From JBIKVP01 sp044356745 (GTDB lineage: Bacteria > Pseudomonadota > Alphaproteobacteria > Rhizobiales > Beijerinckiaceae): DNA of 44,022 nucleotides. The stretch covers positions 1 to 44,022 of the forward strand of contig JBIKVP010000010.1 of the NCBI GenBank assembly GCA_044356745.1, read 5' to 3'. The position numbers and the translations under genes are program-made. The notes beneath the pieces are model-generated. The model ran no database searches, had not been told where the DNA came from, and saw nothing but the letters and a program-made list of their open reading frames with translations. Positions within the stretch are counted from its first letter, which is position 1. Each line of letters opens with the position of its first letter. Positions 17,037 through 26,290 of the stretch are shown piece after piece.

Positions 17037-18806
17037 TTACAGTCGATATGGGTAAAATATGCCATTATTGTTTTTAATAATAATTTGAGCATCATGCATG
17101 GCCATGAGTGTTGAGCGATGGCCAATCGAGATGAGTGTCGTTGAAGGCATGACGGTTTTAAGCACTGTGTAAATGGCTTCTTCTGTTGACTCATCCAAAG
17201 CTGATGTCGCTTCATCAAGATAAAGCCAATCAGGTTTAAGCAAAATGGCACGCGCAATGGCCACACGCTGTTGTTCGCCACCAGAAAGAATTTGCGCCCA
17301 ATTACTTGTTTCATTCAAGCGCTCAATCAGATGAGGCACATGAGCGAGGTTAAGTGCTTCTTCAAGCTGATTACGCGTGTAAGTGTCTTCTAAAGCAGGA
17401 TAGCTTACCGCATGGGCAAGCGTACCCAAAGGCATATAAGGACGCTGAGGTAACAACAAAGCGCTCTGACCTTCTGGGGTATGAATATGGCCTGTCCCAA
17501 AAGGCCAAATCCCTGCCAGCGCTCGAAAGAGCGTTGATTTTCCTGAACCTGATGGACCTGTCACAAGGGTGCTCTGACCCTTTGCAAGATGAAGCTCATC
17601 AATATTTAAAAGCTTACGTCCATCGGGGAGATAAAGGCTAACATTTCCAAGATAAATATGCGGTTCTTGATGATCTTTAAATATGAGGCTCGGTGTTTTT
17701 GTCTCGAGTTGACGCGCTTCATCTACTGCTTGATTAAAACCAGTTAAGCGATCCACCACCGCTTTATAATCGGCGATTTGGGAGTATATTTGTATGAAAA
17801 AAGCGAGCGCCCCTTCCACACGGGCAAATGCCGATGCGGTTTGTGTCATGATCCCGAGCTGCACTTTTCCCGCAAAATAAAACGGGGCAACCACAAGATA
17901 AGGTACGACGGAACTGGAATTATTATAGATTTGTGTAAAACCTTGAAGGTATTTCTGCGTTGCGACCATGTGATAGAAATTGCGAACAACGTCCATAAAT
18001 CGGGCGGATAAATGAATATTTTCACTCTTTTCACCACGCATTAATGCGATTGCTTCGCTATATTCTCGCAGACGTGTCAGTGCAAAACGATAATCCGCTT
18101 CACGTCGCTCTTTTTCATATGCAATGTGAATCAGCTTCCGACCAATCAAATGCGCAAACCATGTGCCAATCCCTGCGTAAACAAGCGCAATCCAGAACAG
18201 CAGTCCGGGCACGAAAATATCCGTGCCAGGAATGGAAAAATTGCCCGAAATACTCCATAAAATGACGCTGAAAGAGATCAAAGTCGAGACTTGGTGCATC
18301 AAGCCAAGCGATATATCTGTTGTTTCTTTCGTAAACTGCTCAAGATCGTAGGAAATTCGCTGTTCAGGATTATCAATCGCAGGTTTAGCGAGCTGCATTT
18401 TATAGTGGATCGAATGATCAAGCCAGCCATGTTGATACCGATGTGTCAACCAACGCCGCCAACGAAATCTGAATTCTGATTTTATTACGTATTCAATCAC
18501 ATTGCTGATCACCAACACACTCACCCATAGCGCCCACACAGTGATCAGGAGCATCCAGAACGCATTGGCATCTTTTTCTTGGATGGCATTGAACCAATCG
18601 CGGTTAAAGTAAGACAATCTCACCGAAATCGCCACTTGCCCCAAATTAAGCAGTATAAGAAGCGCCACCAATCCCCACGCGATGACCCGCTCAGGCAAAC
18701 GCAAAATGCCAAACCAGCCTAAGTGCAATTCACCGCGATCTTTGGTGACAAAATAAGGTTTAGCAAGGCGCCAGATGTCTTTAACCGCAAGAAGAAGGCC
18801 TGTCAT
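17037..18806 (-). CDS. ABC transporter, SbmA/BacA-like membrane domain fused to ATPase
   Basis: About 589 residues: an N-terminal membrane domain with several helices (GLVALLILLNLGQVAISV, LLITVWALWVSVLVISNVI and others) and the SbmA/BacA-type segment SYFNRDWFNAIQEKD, then an ATPase domain with Walker A GPSGSGKS near 415-423, signature LSGGEQQR near 505 and LDEATSALDE. Such half-transporters (YddA/Rv1819c-like, ABCD-like) act as homodimers; relatives import peptides, cobalamin or fatty-acid compounds. The start ATG 18806 overlaps the dut stop as ATGA (18803-18806); an upstream in-frame start would lie inside dut. Third gene of the coaBC-dut unit. Confidence 0.88.
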   Translation of the reverse strand: MTGLLLAVKDIWRLAKPYFVTKDRGELHLGWFGILRLPERVIAWGLVALLILLNLGQVAISVRLSYFNRDWFNAIQEKDANAFWMLLITVWALWVSVLVISNVIEYVIKSEFRFRWRRWLTHRYQHGWLDHSIHYKMQLAKPAIDNPEQRISYDLEQFTKETTDISLGLMHQVSTLISFSVILWSISGNFSIPGTDIFVPGLLFWIALVYAGIGTWFAHLIGRKLIHIAYEKERREADYRFALTRLREYSEAIALMRGEKSENIHLSARFMDVVRNFYHMVATQKYLQGFTQIYNNSSSVVPYLVVAPFYFAGKVQLGIMTQTASAFARVEGALAFFIQIYSQIADYKAVVDRLTGFNQAVDEARQLETKTPSLIFKDHQEPHIYLGNVSLYLPDGRKLLNIDELHLAKGQSTLVTGPSGSGKSTLFRALAGIWPFGTGHIHTPEGQSALLLPQRPYMPLGTLAHAVSYPALEDTYTRNQLEEALNLAHVPHLIERLNETSNWAQILSGGEQQRVAIARAILLKPDWLYLDEATSALDESTEEAIYTVLKTVMPSTTLISIGHRSTLMAMHDAQIIIKNNNGIFYPYRL

Positions 18807-19258
18807 GAATTGATTCCCGTTGAACCAAATCCTTTTACACCTCTGGAGGTTTGGTTCAACGTGTCTTGCAACACACACTCCACTTGTGTGACAGGCGCGA
18901 TAACAAGTTGCGCAATACGCATGCCGCGCTCAATCGTGAAAGGTAATTCGCCTAAATTGATCAATAAAATCTGCACCTCGCCGCGATAATCGGAATCAAT
19001 CGTGCCAGGACTGTTGAGAACTGTCACGCCATGTTTTAAAGCCAGACCAGATCGTGGGCGCACCTGTCCTTCAAAACCTTGCGGTATTTCAAAAACAAGC
19101 CCTGTAGGAACAAGAGCGCGTTTCAAGGGATCAAGCGTAAGGGGTTGGTCAACGGGAAGGGCGGCGATGAGATCCATTCCAGCCGATTGCTCAGTCGCAT
19201 AAGTTAGAAGAGGTAGTCCCTCAGCATGGGGCAAGCATAAAATAGGTAAGGAAATCAT
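18803..19258 (-). CDS. dut: Deoxyuridine triphosphatase
   Basis: A 151-residue full-length trimeric dUTPase that converts dUTP to dUMP, keeping uracil out of DNA and feeding dTMP synthesis. The five motifs are present: SAGMDLIA, RPRSGLALKHG, NSPGTIDSDYRGE, RIAQLVIAPV and RGVKGFGSTG. It is joined to coaBC by an ATGA overlap at 19255-19258 and to the ABC transporter by another at 18803-18806. coaBC-dut linkage is common in bacteria. Confidence 0.96.
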   Translation of the reverse strand: MISLPILCLPHAEGLPLLTYATEQSAGMDLIAALPVDQPLTLDPLKRALVPTGLVFEIPQGFEGQVRPRSGLALKHGVTVLNSPGTIDSDYRGEVQILLINLGELPFTIERGMRIAQLVIAPVTQVECVLQDTLNQTSRGVKGFGSTGINS

Positions 19259-20475
19259 GACAATGCTTTCAGACGTGCGGCAATCTCAATCATGAGTTTT
19301 TCCGCTAATGCATCTTTTGACTGACGTGGCCAAGACATGTCAGATGTTGCGGTAATGAGGACGATTTCATTTGTTTCTTGTCCGAACACGCCGCCTGACG
19401 CTTCACCAACATTATTGGCAATAATCCAGTCACACCCTTTTTTGAGACGTTTTTGTTTCGCATATGAAATGACACTTTCTGTTTCGGCTGCGAAACCAAT
19501 AACAAGCTGTGGTCGTTTTAAAGGATGTTGAGAGATCTGTGCAAGAATATCAGGGGTTTGTTTAAAAGTTAATTTGAGCGAAGTGTCACTGGTTTTCTTA
19601 AGTTTTTGATCCGCTTTTTTCTCAACCGACCAATCAGAGACTGCCGCCGCGCATATTGCAACATCAGCAGGTAAAGCATTTTCAACAGCGTCAAGCATCT
19701 CTTGCGCAGTGTTAACATGAACAACATGTGCGCCAATAGGGTCAGCAAGAGCGACAGGGCCAGAAATGAGAGTTACCCGTGCCCCAGCGTGTAGTGCAGC
19801 TTTTGCTAAGGCATGACCTTGCTTACCAGATGAGTGATTGCCGATAAAACGCACCGGATCAATTGGCTCAAAGGTAGGGCCAGATGTGATAACGATATGC
19901 TGACCTTTAAGAGGTTGCGCATGGGATGATAAATGTTGCGCTATAGCCTCAATAATCGCATGAGGCTCAGACATACGCCCCAAACCATATTCACCACATG
20001 CCATGTCACCTTCATCAGGGCCTGTAATATGAACGCCATCCTGTTGAAGGATCGCGAGATTACGCTGTGTTGCGGGATGATGCCACATACACACATTCAT
20101 CGCTGGAGCCATGATAACGGGCTTATTTGTGGCTAAAAGCAGTGTTGAAGCCAGATCATTCGCCAATCCATGAGCCATTTTAGCCATCAGATCAGCAGTG
20201 GCAGGTGCAACAACGATCAGATCAGCTGAACGTGAAAGCTCAATGTGACCCATCTCAACTTCATCAGTCAAAGAAAAGAGGTCTGTATAGACTTTGTTTT
20301 GAGATAAAGACGCCAGCGTCAAAGGCGTGACAAATTGCTCTGCGGCTTTGGTGAGAACACACGTGACTTCAGCGCCGCTCTTCATGATATCACGCACAAG
20401 CTGCGGCGTTTTATACGCAGCAATACCACCACCAATCACAAGAAGAATGCGTTTGTCATGAAGGAATGATGTCAT
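19255..20475 (-). CDS. coaBC: Phosphopantothenoylcysteine decarboxylase / synthetase
   Basis: A 406-residue bifunctional enzyme of coenzyme A synthesis. The N-terminal CoaC flavodoxin-like domain shows GGGIAAYKTPQLVR, PAMNVCMWHHPATQ and the catalytic-cysteine segment DMACGEYGLGRM. The C-terminal CoaB domain shows SGPTFEPIDPVRFIGNHSSG, AAAVSDW and KLKK. ATG 20475 is chosen over an in-frame GTG at 20487 because it overlaps, as ATGA, the stop of the upstream VapC relic, which points to former translational coupling. dut and an ABC transporter follow with ATGA overlaps. Confidence 0.95.
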   Translation of the reverse strand: MTSFLHDKRILLVIGGGIAAYKTPQLVRDIMKSGAEVTCVLTKAAEQFVTPLTLASLSQNKVYTDLFSLTDEVEMGHIELSRSADLIVVAPATADLMAKMAHGLANDLASTLLLATNKPVIMAPAMNVCMWHHPATQRNLAILQQDGVHITGPDEGDMACGEYGLGRMSEPHAIIEAIAQHLSSHAQPLKGQHIVITSGPTFEPIDPVRFIGNHSSGKQGHALAKAALHAGARVTLISGPVALADPIGAHVVHVNTAQEMLDAVENALPADVAICAAAVSDWSVEKKADQKLKKTSDTSLKLTFKQTPDILAQISQHPLKRPQLVIGFAAETESVISYAKQKRLKKGCDWIIANNVGEASGGVFGQETNEIVLITATSDMSWPRQSKDALAEKLMIEIAARLKALS

Positions 20476-20576
20476 TGTGAAATCCACGAATTAATGAGTG
20501 CCACATCACATCCTTCAAAATCAGCGCTGTTGCGCGTGACAACAGCACACGTATGAAGTTTTGCAATCAACGCATT
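20472..20576 (-). pseudogene. C-terminal relic of a VapC-type PIN toxin
   Basis: A 34-codon open stretch starts directly after the maeB stop and reads NALIAKL, then VVTRNSADFEG and CDVALINSWISQ before a TGA at 20472-20474. This is the recognisable C-terminus of VapC PIN-domain ribonucleases (usual text D-LIA, then VTRN--DF-G--V-L-NPW). The conserved acidic residues of the N-terminal half and any VapB antitoxin are missing. It has no start of its own and is in the same frame as maeB, separated only by its TAG. Its stop overlaps coaBC ATG by ATGA. It is best read as the scar of a toxin-antitoxin locus lost between maeB and coaBC. Confidence 0.75.
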
Positions 20577-22958
20577 CTACCCCCCGATATTGAATGCGGC
20601 GAGAGATGCCATATTCACAATATCGGAATCTTTTGCTCCAAGTGAAACAACCTGTACAGGCTTATTGAGACCCACGAGCATCGGCCCCATGACAATCGAG
20701 CCGCCCAATTCCTGAAGCATTTTAGTGACAATTGACGCTGATTGAATCGCAGGCATCACAAGAACATTGGCAGGGCCAGACAAGCGACAGAATGGATACT
20801 GCGCCATAAGATCACGGTTTAAGGCGACATCAGCACTCATTTCGCCCTCATATTCAAAGTCAACACGCATCGAATCCAGAATTTTCACGGCACCTTGAAT
20901 ACGCACGGCACGCTCCGACGGTGGATGACCAAAATTCGAGAATGACACAAGCGCAACACGTGGCTCATAACCCAAACGCCGTGCAACACCTGCCGCTTCA
21001 ATGGCGATATTGGCAAGCTCTTGTTCATTCGGAACTTCAGCAATAGCGGTATCCGCAATAAAAAGCGTATGGCCACGGGTGATAATCATCGACACGCCGA
21101 TCATCTGATGACCGGGCTTTTGATCAATAACATGACGCACATCTTCCAGGGCAACGGAAAAATTCCGCGTTGACCCTGTCACCATCGCATCCGCATCACC
21201 AAGTGCAACCATTGCGGCTGCGAAATGATTGCGATCCGTATTGATCAAACGCTGACAATCGCGCTGTAAATAACCTTTACGCTGGAGCCGCTCATACAAA
21301 AATTGCGCATAAGTACTGTTACGATGAGAAATCCTTGCGTTTTGAATTTCAACGCCTTCTTTTCCCTCAAGCTCAATGCCAGCAAAAGCAGCCGTTTCAT
21401 AAATCCGATCTTCGCGTCCAATGAGAATAGCTGTTCCCATGCCTTGATTGACATACGAAACAGCAGCGCGGATGACCTGTTCTTCTTCGCCCTCTGCGAA
21501 AACAACACGCTTGGGATAGCGACGAACGCGCTCAGTAATACGATTAAGCGCCCCTGCAATCGGATCACGTCGCGCAGAAAGCTGTGCTTTGTAAGCACGC
21601 ATATCAATAATGGGTTTGCGTGCAACGCCTGTATCCATCGCCGCTTGTGCCACTGCAACCGGAATAGTGGACATCAAACGCGGATCAAAAGGTACAGGAA
21701 TAATATATTCGCGGCCAAAACGGGGGCGCGAGCCTTGATACGCTGCGGCAACTTCATCAGGCACATCTTCACGAGTCAGATTAGCAAGTGCTGTCGCAGC
21801 TGCAATTTTCATCTCCATATTGATCGTGCTAGCACGCACATCAAGTGCACCACGGAAAATGTAAGGAAAACCAAGTACGTTATTGACCTGATTGGGATAA
21901 TCAGAGCGGCCTGTTGCAATAATCACATCATCACGAATGGCATGAACTTCTTCAGGTGTAATTTCAGGATCAGGGTTTGCCATCGCAAAAATAATGGGAT
22001 TGGGCGCCATCGAACGCACCATCTCAGGTGTAACAGCGCCCTTCACGGACAACCCGAGAAACACATCCGCATCGACAAGCGCTTCAGAAAGTGTGCGCGC
22101 ATTGGTAATGGCAGCATGAGCCGACTTCCATTGGTTCATACCTTCAACACGTCCTTGATAAACCGTGCCTTTGGTATCGCATAAAATGACATTATTGGGC
22201 TCAAATCCCATCGCCTTAATCAGTTCAACGCAAGCAATGCCTGCAGCTCCCGCACCATTCACAACCAGCTTCGTATTTTTTACATCGCGATCGGTGAGAT
22301 GCAGTGCATTAATCAGACCCGCAGCAGCGATAATCGCCGTACCATGCTGATCATCATGGAAAACAGGAATATCCATGAGCTCTTTAAGACGTTGTTCAAT
22401 GATAAAGCACTCAGGCGCTTTAATATCTTCAAGATTAATGCCGCCAAAAGAGGGGCCAAGATATTTCACAGCATTGATAAACTCATCGGCATCTTCAGTA
22501 TCGATTTCAAGATCAATGGAATCAATATCGGCAAAGCGCTTGAAAAGCACGGCCTTGCCTTCCATCACGGGTTTAGATGCAAGTGCACCTAAATTGCCGA
22601 GGCCTAGAATAGCCGTGCCGTTTGAAATAACAGCGACCATGTTGCCGCGTGCAGTATAATCATAAGCCGTTGAAGGGTCAGCAGCAATCGCTTTGACAGG
22701 AACAGCAACGCCGGGGCTATAAGCAAGCGATAAGTCGCGCTGTGTTGCCATTGGCTTGGTTGGAACAATTTCAATCTTGCCTGGGCGACCCATAGCATGA
22801 AATTGCAATGCTTCTTGATCTGTGAAGGTTGGGCGTGCCTTTTTCTTGATAACAGGCATATCTTTGCGTGGAGCAGGAGCGCTTTGGCGTTTACTTGTTT
22901 TGCTTTTATCCACAGGGGTAGGTTCAGGGCTCAGATCAATAGCGGGAGCATCAGACAT
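20577..22958 (-). CDS. maeB: NADP-type malic enzyme fused to phosphotransacetylase-like domain
   Basis: About 793 residues. The N-terminal half is a malic enzyme (LSLAYSPGVAVPVKAI, GLGNLGALASKPVMEGKA, VVNGAGAAGIAC), which oxidatively decarboxylates malate to pyruvate. The C-terminal half from about residue 460 resembles phosphotransacetylase (VVFAEGEEEQVIRAA, MVTGSTRNFSVALEDV, VLVMPAIQSASIVTKML). This two-domain layout is standard for MaeB in proteobacteria, where the second domain binds acetyl-CoA and regulates rather than catalyses. The start at ATG 22958 (MSDAPAI) is chosen; the frame extends 31 codons further without a family match, and the basic Lys/Pro-rich first 50 residues are non-conserved. 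The TAG stop is followed in the same frame by a VapC relic. Confidence 0.94.
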   Translation of the reverse strand: MSDAPAIDLSPEPTPVDKSKTSKRQSAPAPRKDMPVIKKKARPTFTDQEALQFHAMGRPGKIEIVPTKPMATQRDLSLAYSPGVAVPVKAIAADPSTAYDYTARGNMVAVISNGTAILGLGNLGALASKPVMEGKAVLFKRFADIDSIDLEIDTEDADEFINAVKYLGPSFGGINLEDIKAPECFIIEQRLKELMDIPVFHDDQHGTAIIAAAGLINALHLTDRDVKNTKLVVNGAGAAGIACVELIKAMGFEPNNVILCDTKGTVYQGRVEGMNQWKSAHAAITNARTLSEALVDADVFLGLSVKGAVTPEMVRSMAPNPIIFAMANPDPEITPEEVHAIRDDVIIATGRSDYPNQVNNVLGFPYIFRGALDVRASTINMEMKIAAATALANLTREDVPDEVAAAYQGSRPRFGREYIIPVPFDPRLMSTIPVAVAQAAMDTGVARKPIIDMRAYKAQLSARRDPIAGALNRITERVRRYPKRVVFAEGEEEQVIRAAVSYVNQGMGTAILIGREDRIYETAAFAGIELEGKEGVEIQNARISHRNSTYAQFLYERLQRKGYLQRDCQRLINTDRNHFAAAMVALGDADAMVTGSTRNFSVALEDVRHVIDQKPGHQMIGVSMIITRGHTLFIADTAIAEVPNEQELANIAIEAAGVARRLGYEPRVALVSFSNFGHPPSERAVRIQGAVKILDSMRVDFEYEGEMSADVALNRDLMAQYPFCRLSGPANVLVMPAIQSASIVTKMLQELGGSIVMGPMLVGLNKPVQVVSLGAKDSDIVNMASLAAFNIGG

Positions 22959-23258
22959 TCGATAAACTTTCACAGACAATTCAAAAGACGACTTCAGCAT
23001 AAAGCATGTTTTACACAACTGTGAAACAGTTTTGCGAACCTCAAGCACCACTCAAGTGAATAATCTACGATCATGCAAAAAATCAGCTTGCTCTTTGCAG
23101 GGATGCTCATTGAAACGAAATGCTATCCATAACGCCTGACATAAAAATGCTTCAACCCCAATACGAACCAATGAAGTGATCAGTTGAACACTTCTTGACA
23201 AATCCATCCAGACAGGTGTTGTTTCGGCAAAGCATTTAAACTCCTGAACAGGCTTGTC
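22959..23258. other. Divergent intergenic region maeB/aspS, no gene seen
   Basis: 300 bp between divergent maeB and aspS must hold both promoters. A TTGACA at about 23194 could be a -35 box for aspS, but no convincing -10 follows at the right distance. No RNA gene, repeat or coding signal was recognised. Confidence 0.3.
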
Positions 23259-25169
23259 ATGACACTCTCAACAGCACATTCTTCACGCCACCGTTATCGC
23301 TCGCATACATGCGCTCAGCTGCGCGATGGAGATGCGGGTAGTGAGGTAAGGCTGTCAGGCTGGTGTCACCGCATTCGTGATCATGGCGGGGTGTTGTTTA
23401 TTGATTTGCGTGATCATTATGGTTTGACGCAAATCGTGATTGATCCTGCCTCTCCAGCCTTTGCCATCGCAAACACGTTGCGTGCGGAATGGGTGATCAA
23501 GGTTGATGGTGCGGTACGCCTGCGTCCTGACGGCACACAAAACACCGATTTACCCACGGGTCTCATTGAAGTTTATGCCACTGAGATTGAAGTTCTGGGC
23601 GCCGCTTCCGAACTTCCTATGCCTGTTTTTGGTGATCTTGATTATCCAGAAGATGTGCGCCTCACCTATCGCTTTCTCGATCTGCGCCGCGAAAAACTGC
23701 ACAACAACATCATGACGCGGGTTAAAGTCATTGATTCGATGCGCACCCGTATGAAGACATCGGGTTTTAATGAGTTTGCGACCCCCATTCTCACGGCGTC
23801 GTCTCCTGAAGGGGCACGTGATTTTCTCGTGCCTTCGCGCCTTCATGCAGGGAAATTTTACGCGCTTCCACAAGCCCCGCAACAATATAAGCAGCTTCTG
23901 ATGATGGCGGGTTTTGATCGCTATTTTCAGATAGCGCCCTGTTTTCGTGATGAAGACCCGCGTGCGGATCGTCTTCCGGGTGAATTCTATCAGCTTGATG
24001 TTGAAATGAGTTTTGTGGAGCAAGAAGACATTTTCAACACCATGGAGCCTGTCATTGCAGGGATTTTTGAAGAATTTGGTAAGGGTCGCCCCGTTACCCC
24101 CTCACCGTGGCCGCGCATTCCGTATGCAGTGTCGATGCAGAAATACGGCTCTGATAAGCCCGATTTACGCAACCGCATTGAAATGCAGGATGTGTCCGAG
24201 CATTTTAGAGGCTCTGGCTTTAAAGTCTTTGCGCGCATTTTAGAGGATGAAAAAAATCGCGTGTGGGCGATTCCAGCACAAACTGCTGGAGCTGTTCACA
24301 ATGCGTCCTCAGGTATTATTGGTCGGGGATTTTGCGACCGCATGAACGCTTGGGCGCAAGGGGAAGGTCAAACAGGGCTAGGTTACATCATTTATGATTT
24401 TGGTATTGAGCTTTCAGATGACGAAAAAATAAAGGCCATTTTGGATAAGTATAACGGCATAGCACGGCCTGATATTCCAATTATTGCTAAAGGTCCAATA
24501 GCAAATAATGTTGGTTCAGAGCGTTCAGAAGCTATTCGTCAACAAATGGGGTTATCTTACGGCGATGCGTGTTTCTTTGTCGCGGGTGATCCTGAGAAGT
24601 TTGTCAAATTTGCAGGATTGGCACGCACCAAAATCGGTGAAGACCTCAACCTGATTGACAAAAACCGCTTTGAATTTGCGTGGATTGTCGATTTTCCGAT
24701 GTATGAGTGGAATGAAGATGAGAAAAAAGTCGATTTCTCGCACAATCCGTTCTCCATGCCACAAGGCGGCATGGACGCATTGCAAAATCAAGACCCACTC
24801 ACCATCAAAGCGTTTCAGTATGATATTGCGTGTAATGGTTTTGAGCTGGCCTCTGGCGGTATTCGTAATCACAAGCCTGAAGCGATGGTCAAAGCCTTTG
24901 AAATTGCAGGTTATGGCGAAGAAACAGTCATCGCCCGTTTTGGCGGTATGTATCGCGCATTTCAGTATGGCGCACCGCCTCATGGTGGTATGGCTGCGGG
25001 GATTGACCGCATCATTATGCTCTTGTGTGATGCGCAAAACCTGCGAGAAGTTGCGCTTTTCCCGATGAACCAATCAGCGCTAGATTTGCTCATGGGCGCT
25101 CCTGCCGAAGTCTCACTTCAGCAATTGCGCGAATTGCACATGAAGGTGAACATGCCTGCGAAGAGTTAA
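23259..25169 (+). CDS. aspS: Aspartyl-tRNA synthetase
   Basis: A 636-residue class IIb synthetase. An N-terminal OB-fold anticodon-binding domain (VRLSGWCHRIRDHGGVLFID, followed by LRDHYGLTQIV) leads into the catalytic core with motif 1 region FNEFATPILTASSPEGARDF, motif 2 FRDEDPRADRLPGEFYQLD and motif 3 GGMAAGIDRIIMLL, with a GAD-type insertion domain between. Alphaproteobacteria usually carry the non-discriminating form that also charges tRNA-Asn when an amidotransferase is present; that cannot be decided here. The start ATG 23259 is supported by alignment of the HRYRSHTCAQLR segment. A palindromic repeat pair lies 25 bp after the stop. Confidence 0.96.
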   Translation: MTLSTAHSSRHRYRSHTCAQLRDGDAGSEVRLSGWCHRIRDHGGVLFIDLRDHYGLTQIVIDPASPAFAIANTLRAEWVIKVDGAVRLRPDGTQNTDLPTGLIEVYATEIEVLGAASELPMPVFGDLDYPEDVRLTYRFLDLRREKLHNNIMTRVKVIDSMRTRMKTSGFNEFATPILTASSPEGARDFLVPSRLHAGKFYALPQAPQQYKQLLMMAGFDRYFQIAPCFRDEDPRADRLPGEFYQLDVEMSFVEQEDIFNTMEPVIAGIFEEFGKGRPVTPSPWPRIPYAVSMQKYGSDKPDLRNRIEMQDVSEHFRGSGFKVFARILEDEKNRVWAIPAQTAGAVHNASSGIIGRGFCDRMNAWAQGEGQTGLGYIIYDFGIELSDDEKIKAILDKYNGIARPDIPIIAKGPIANNVGSERSEAIRQQMGLSYGDACFFVAGDPEKFVKFAGLARTKIGEDLNLIDKNRFEFAWIVDFPMYEWNEDEKKVDFSHNPFSMPQGGMDALQNQDPLTIKAFQYDIACNGFELASGGIRNHKPEAMVKAFEIAGYGEETVIARFGGMYRAFQYGAPPHGGMAAGIDRIIMLLCDAQNLREVALFPMNQSALDLLMGAPAEVSLQQLRELHMKVNMPAKS

Positions 25170-25193
25170 AAGGATAGACGCCCGAACCTTAAC

Positions 25194-25292
25194 CGTCATG
25201 GCCGGACTTGATCCGGCCATCCACGTCTTACGACATTTTAACGCTTAATGGTTGTAAAAGCGTGGATGCCCGCGTCAAGCACGGGCATGACG
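25194..25292. repeat. Inverted pair of GTCATG-CCGG-CATCCACG repeats
   Basis: A 32-nt element at 25194-25225 and its inverted copy at 25261-25292 agree at 26 of 32 positions once one is reverse-complemented; each is itself an imperfect palindrome around CCGG or CCCG cores. The pair could form a long hairpin between aspS and the convergent EamA gene and may serve as a bidirectional terminator. A third copy lies at 42280-42311. The family is widespread in Hyphomicrobiales intergenic regions; read as protein on one strand it gives the VMPALVAGIH text often seen in spurious ORFs. Confidence 0.8.
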
Positions 25293-25309
25293 TGAGAGGC
25301 GACCGTAAA

Positions 25310-26266
25310 TCAAGCTTTGATATTCGCTTGTTCAGCTTGCGCTTCAACGGGTATAGCACGGCGCTCAACGCGCAGAGTATAAACACCCGCAATGACGATG
25401 AGTGCCATGCCGATTTGCGCAATCCAGTCTGGCCATTCTTGAAATACAAGATAGCCGACAATCACCGCCCACAACATCACGCTGTAGCGAAAGGGCGAAA
25501 TCAGAGACACATCGGTATTCCGGAAAGCCAAAATAATCGCAAAATTGCCAATCGTCACCAGCGTTGCTGCGCACATGAGCAGCACTGTTTCATAAGCACC
25601 AAGCGCCTGCCACGGTGCAAGCACAAGCGGTGCCGGAGTGCCAGGCCATATAAAGGCGAAGATCATATGCCCCAAACCAAGCAGCAGCCCCATTTCGGCG
25701 ACACCAAGTGTTGTCCCGAGTGTGATGACGCTTGAGGGAATGTCATTTGGAATACGCCGCGTGAGTAAATCGCGACACGCCACTGCAAGTGCACTGATAA
25801 GCGCAATAATGATTGCGCTATTCACACCCTCCGCACTTGGTTTAACGACAAGAAGAACACCAATAAAGCCGATAATCGTGGCAAGCCAGCGATGAAGACC
25901 AACTTTCTCTAAACGAAAAATGACGACGATCAGTGTCATAATAATCGGGGTCGATTGCAAAATCGCGGCGATGATCGCAAGCGGTAACACAGCAACAGCC
26001 GTGATGAAGGTGCCTGCAACAATCGCTTCAAGCAGAGCCCGCACCAGAACAAGCGGACGGCGCAGGTGATGAATTTGCGAACCTTCCCGAAATAAAAGCA
26101 TGATGGACAGGGCGAGAACAAATGCAAAAAGTCCACGAATAGCCATCACCTGACTGGCGGGAATTGTCGCAGAGACAAGCTTGACGCACGCATCATTAGC
26201 CGTAAACAGCGCCATGGCGCTCACCATGCCGATAATACCGCGCTGGTTGGCGACAGATAGGCTCAT
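25310..26266 (-). CDS. EamA/DMT-family inner-membrane transporter
   Basis: A 318-residue hydrophobic protein with about ten membrane segments in two EamA repeats, e.g. GIIGMVSAMALFTANDACVK at the start and VLLMCAATLVTIGNFAIIL in the second half, ending with a charged tail. Members of the drug/metabolite transporter superfamily export amino acids, nucleosides or drugs; the substrate is not predictable. It has a strong Shine-Dalgarno (AAGGAGCG) 6 nt before ATG. The start of the polyprenyl synthase gene is not linked: that gene lies upstream with a 24-bp gap on the same strand, so cotranscription is likely. Confidence 0.88.
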   Translation of the reverse strand: MSLSVANQRGIIGMVSAMALFTANDACVKLVSATIPASQVMAIRGLFAFVLALSIMLLFREGSQIHHLRRPLVLVRALLEAIVAGTFITAVAVLPLAIIAAILQSTPIIMTLIVVIFRLEKVGLHRWLATIIGFIGVLLVVKPSAEGVNSAIIIALISALAVACRDLLTRRIPNDIPSSVITLGTTLGVAEMGLLLGLGHMIFAFIWPGTPAPLVLAPWQALGAYETVLLMCAATLVTIGNFAIILAFRNTDVSLISPFRYSVMLWAVIVGYLVFQEWPDWIAQIGMALIVIAGVYTLRVERRAIPVEAQAEQANIKA

Positions 26267-26290
26267 GTGGCGCTCCTTAAAGAATAAAAA

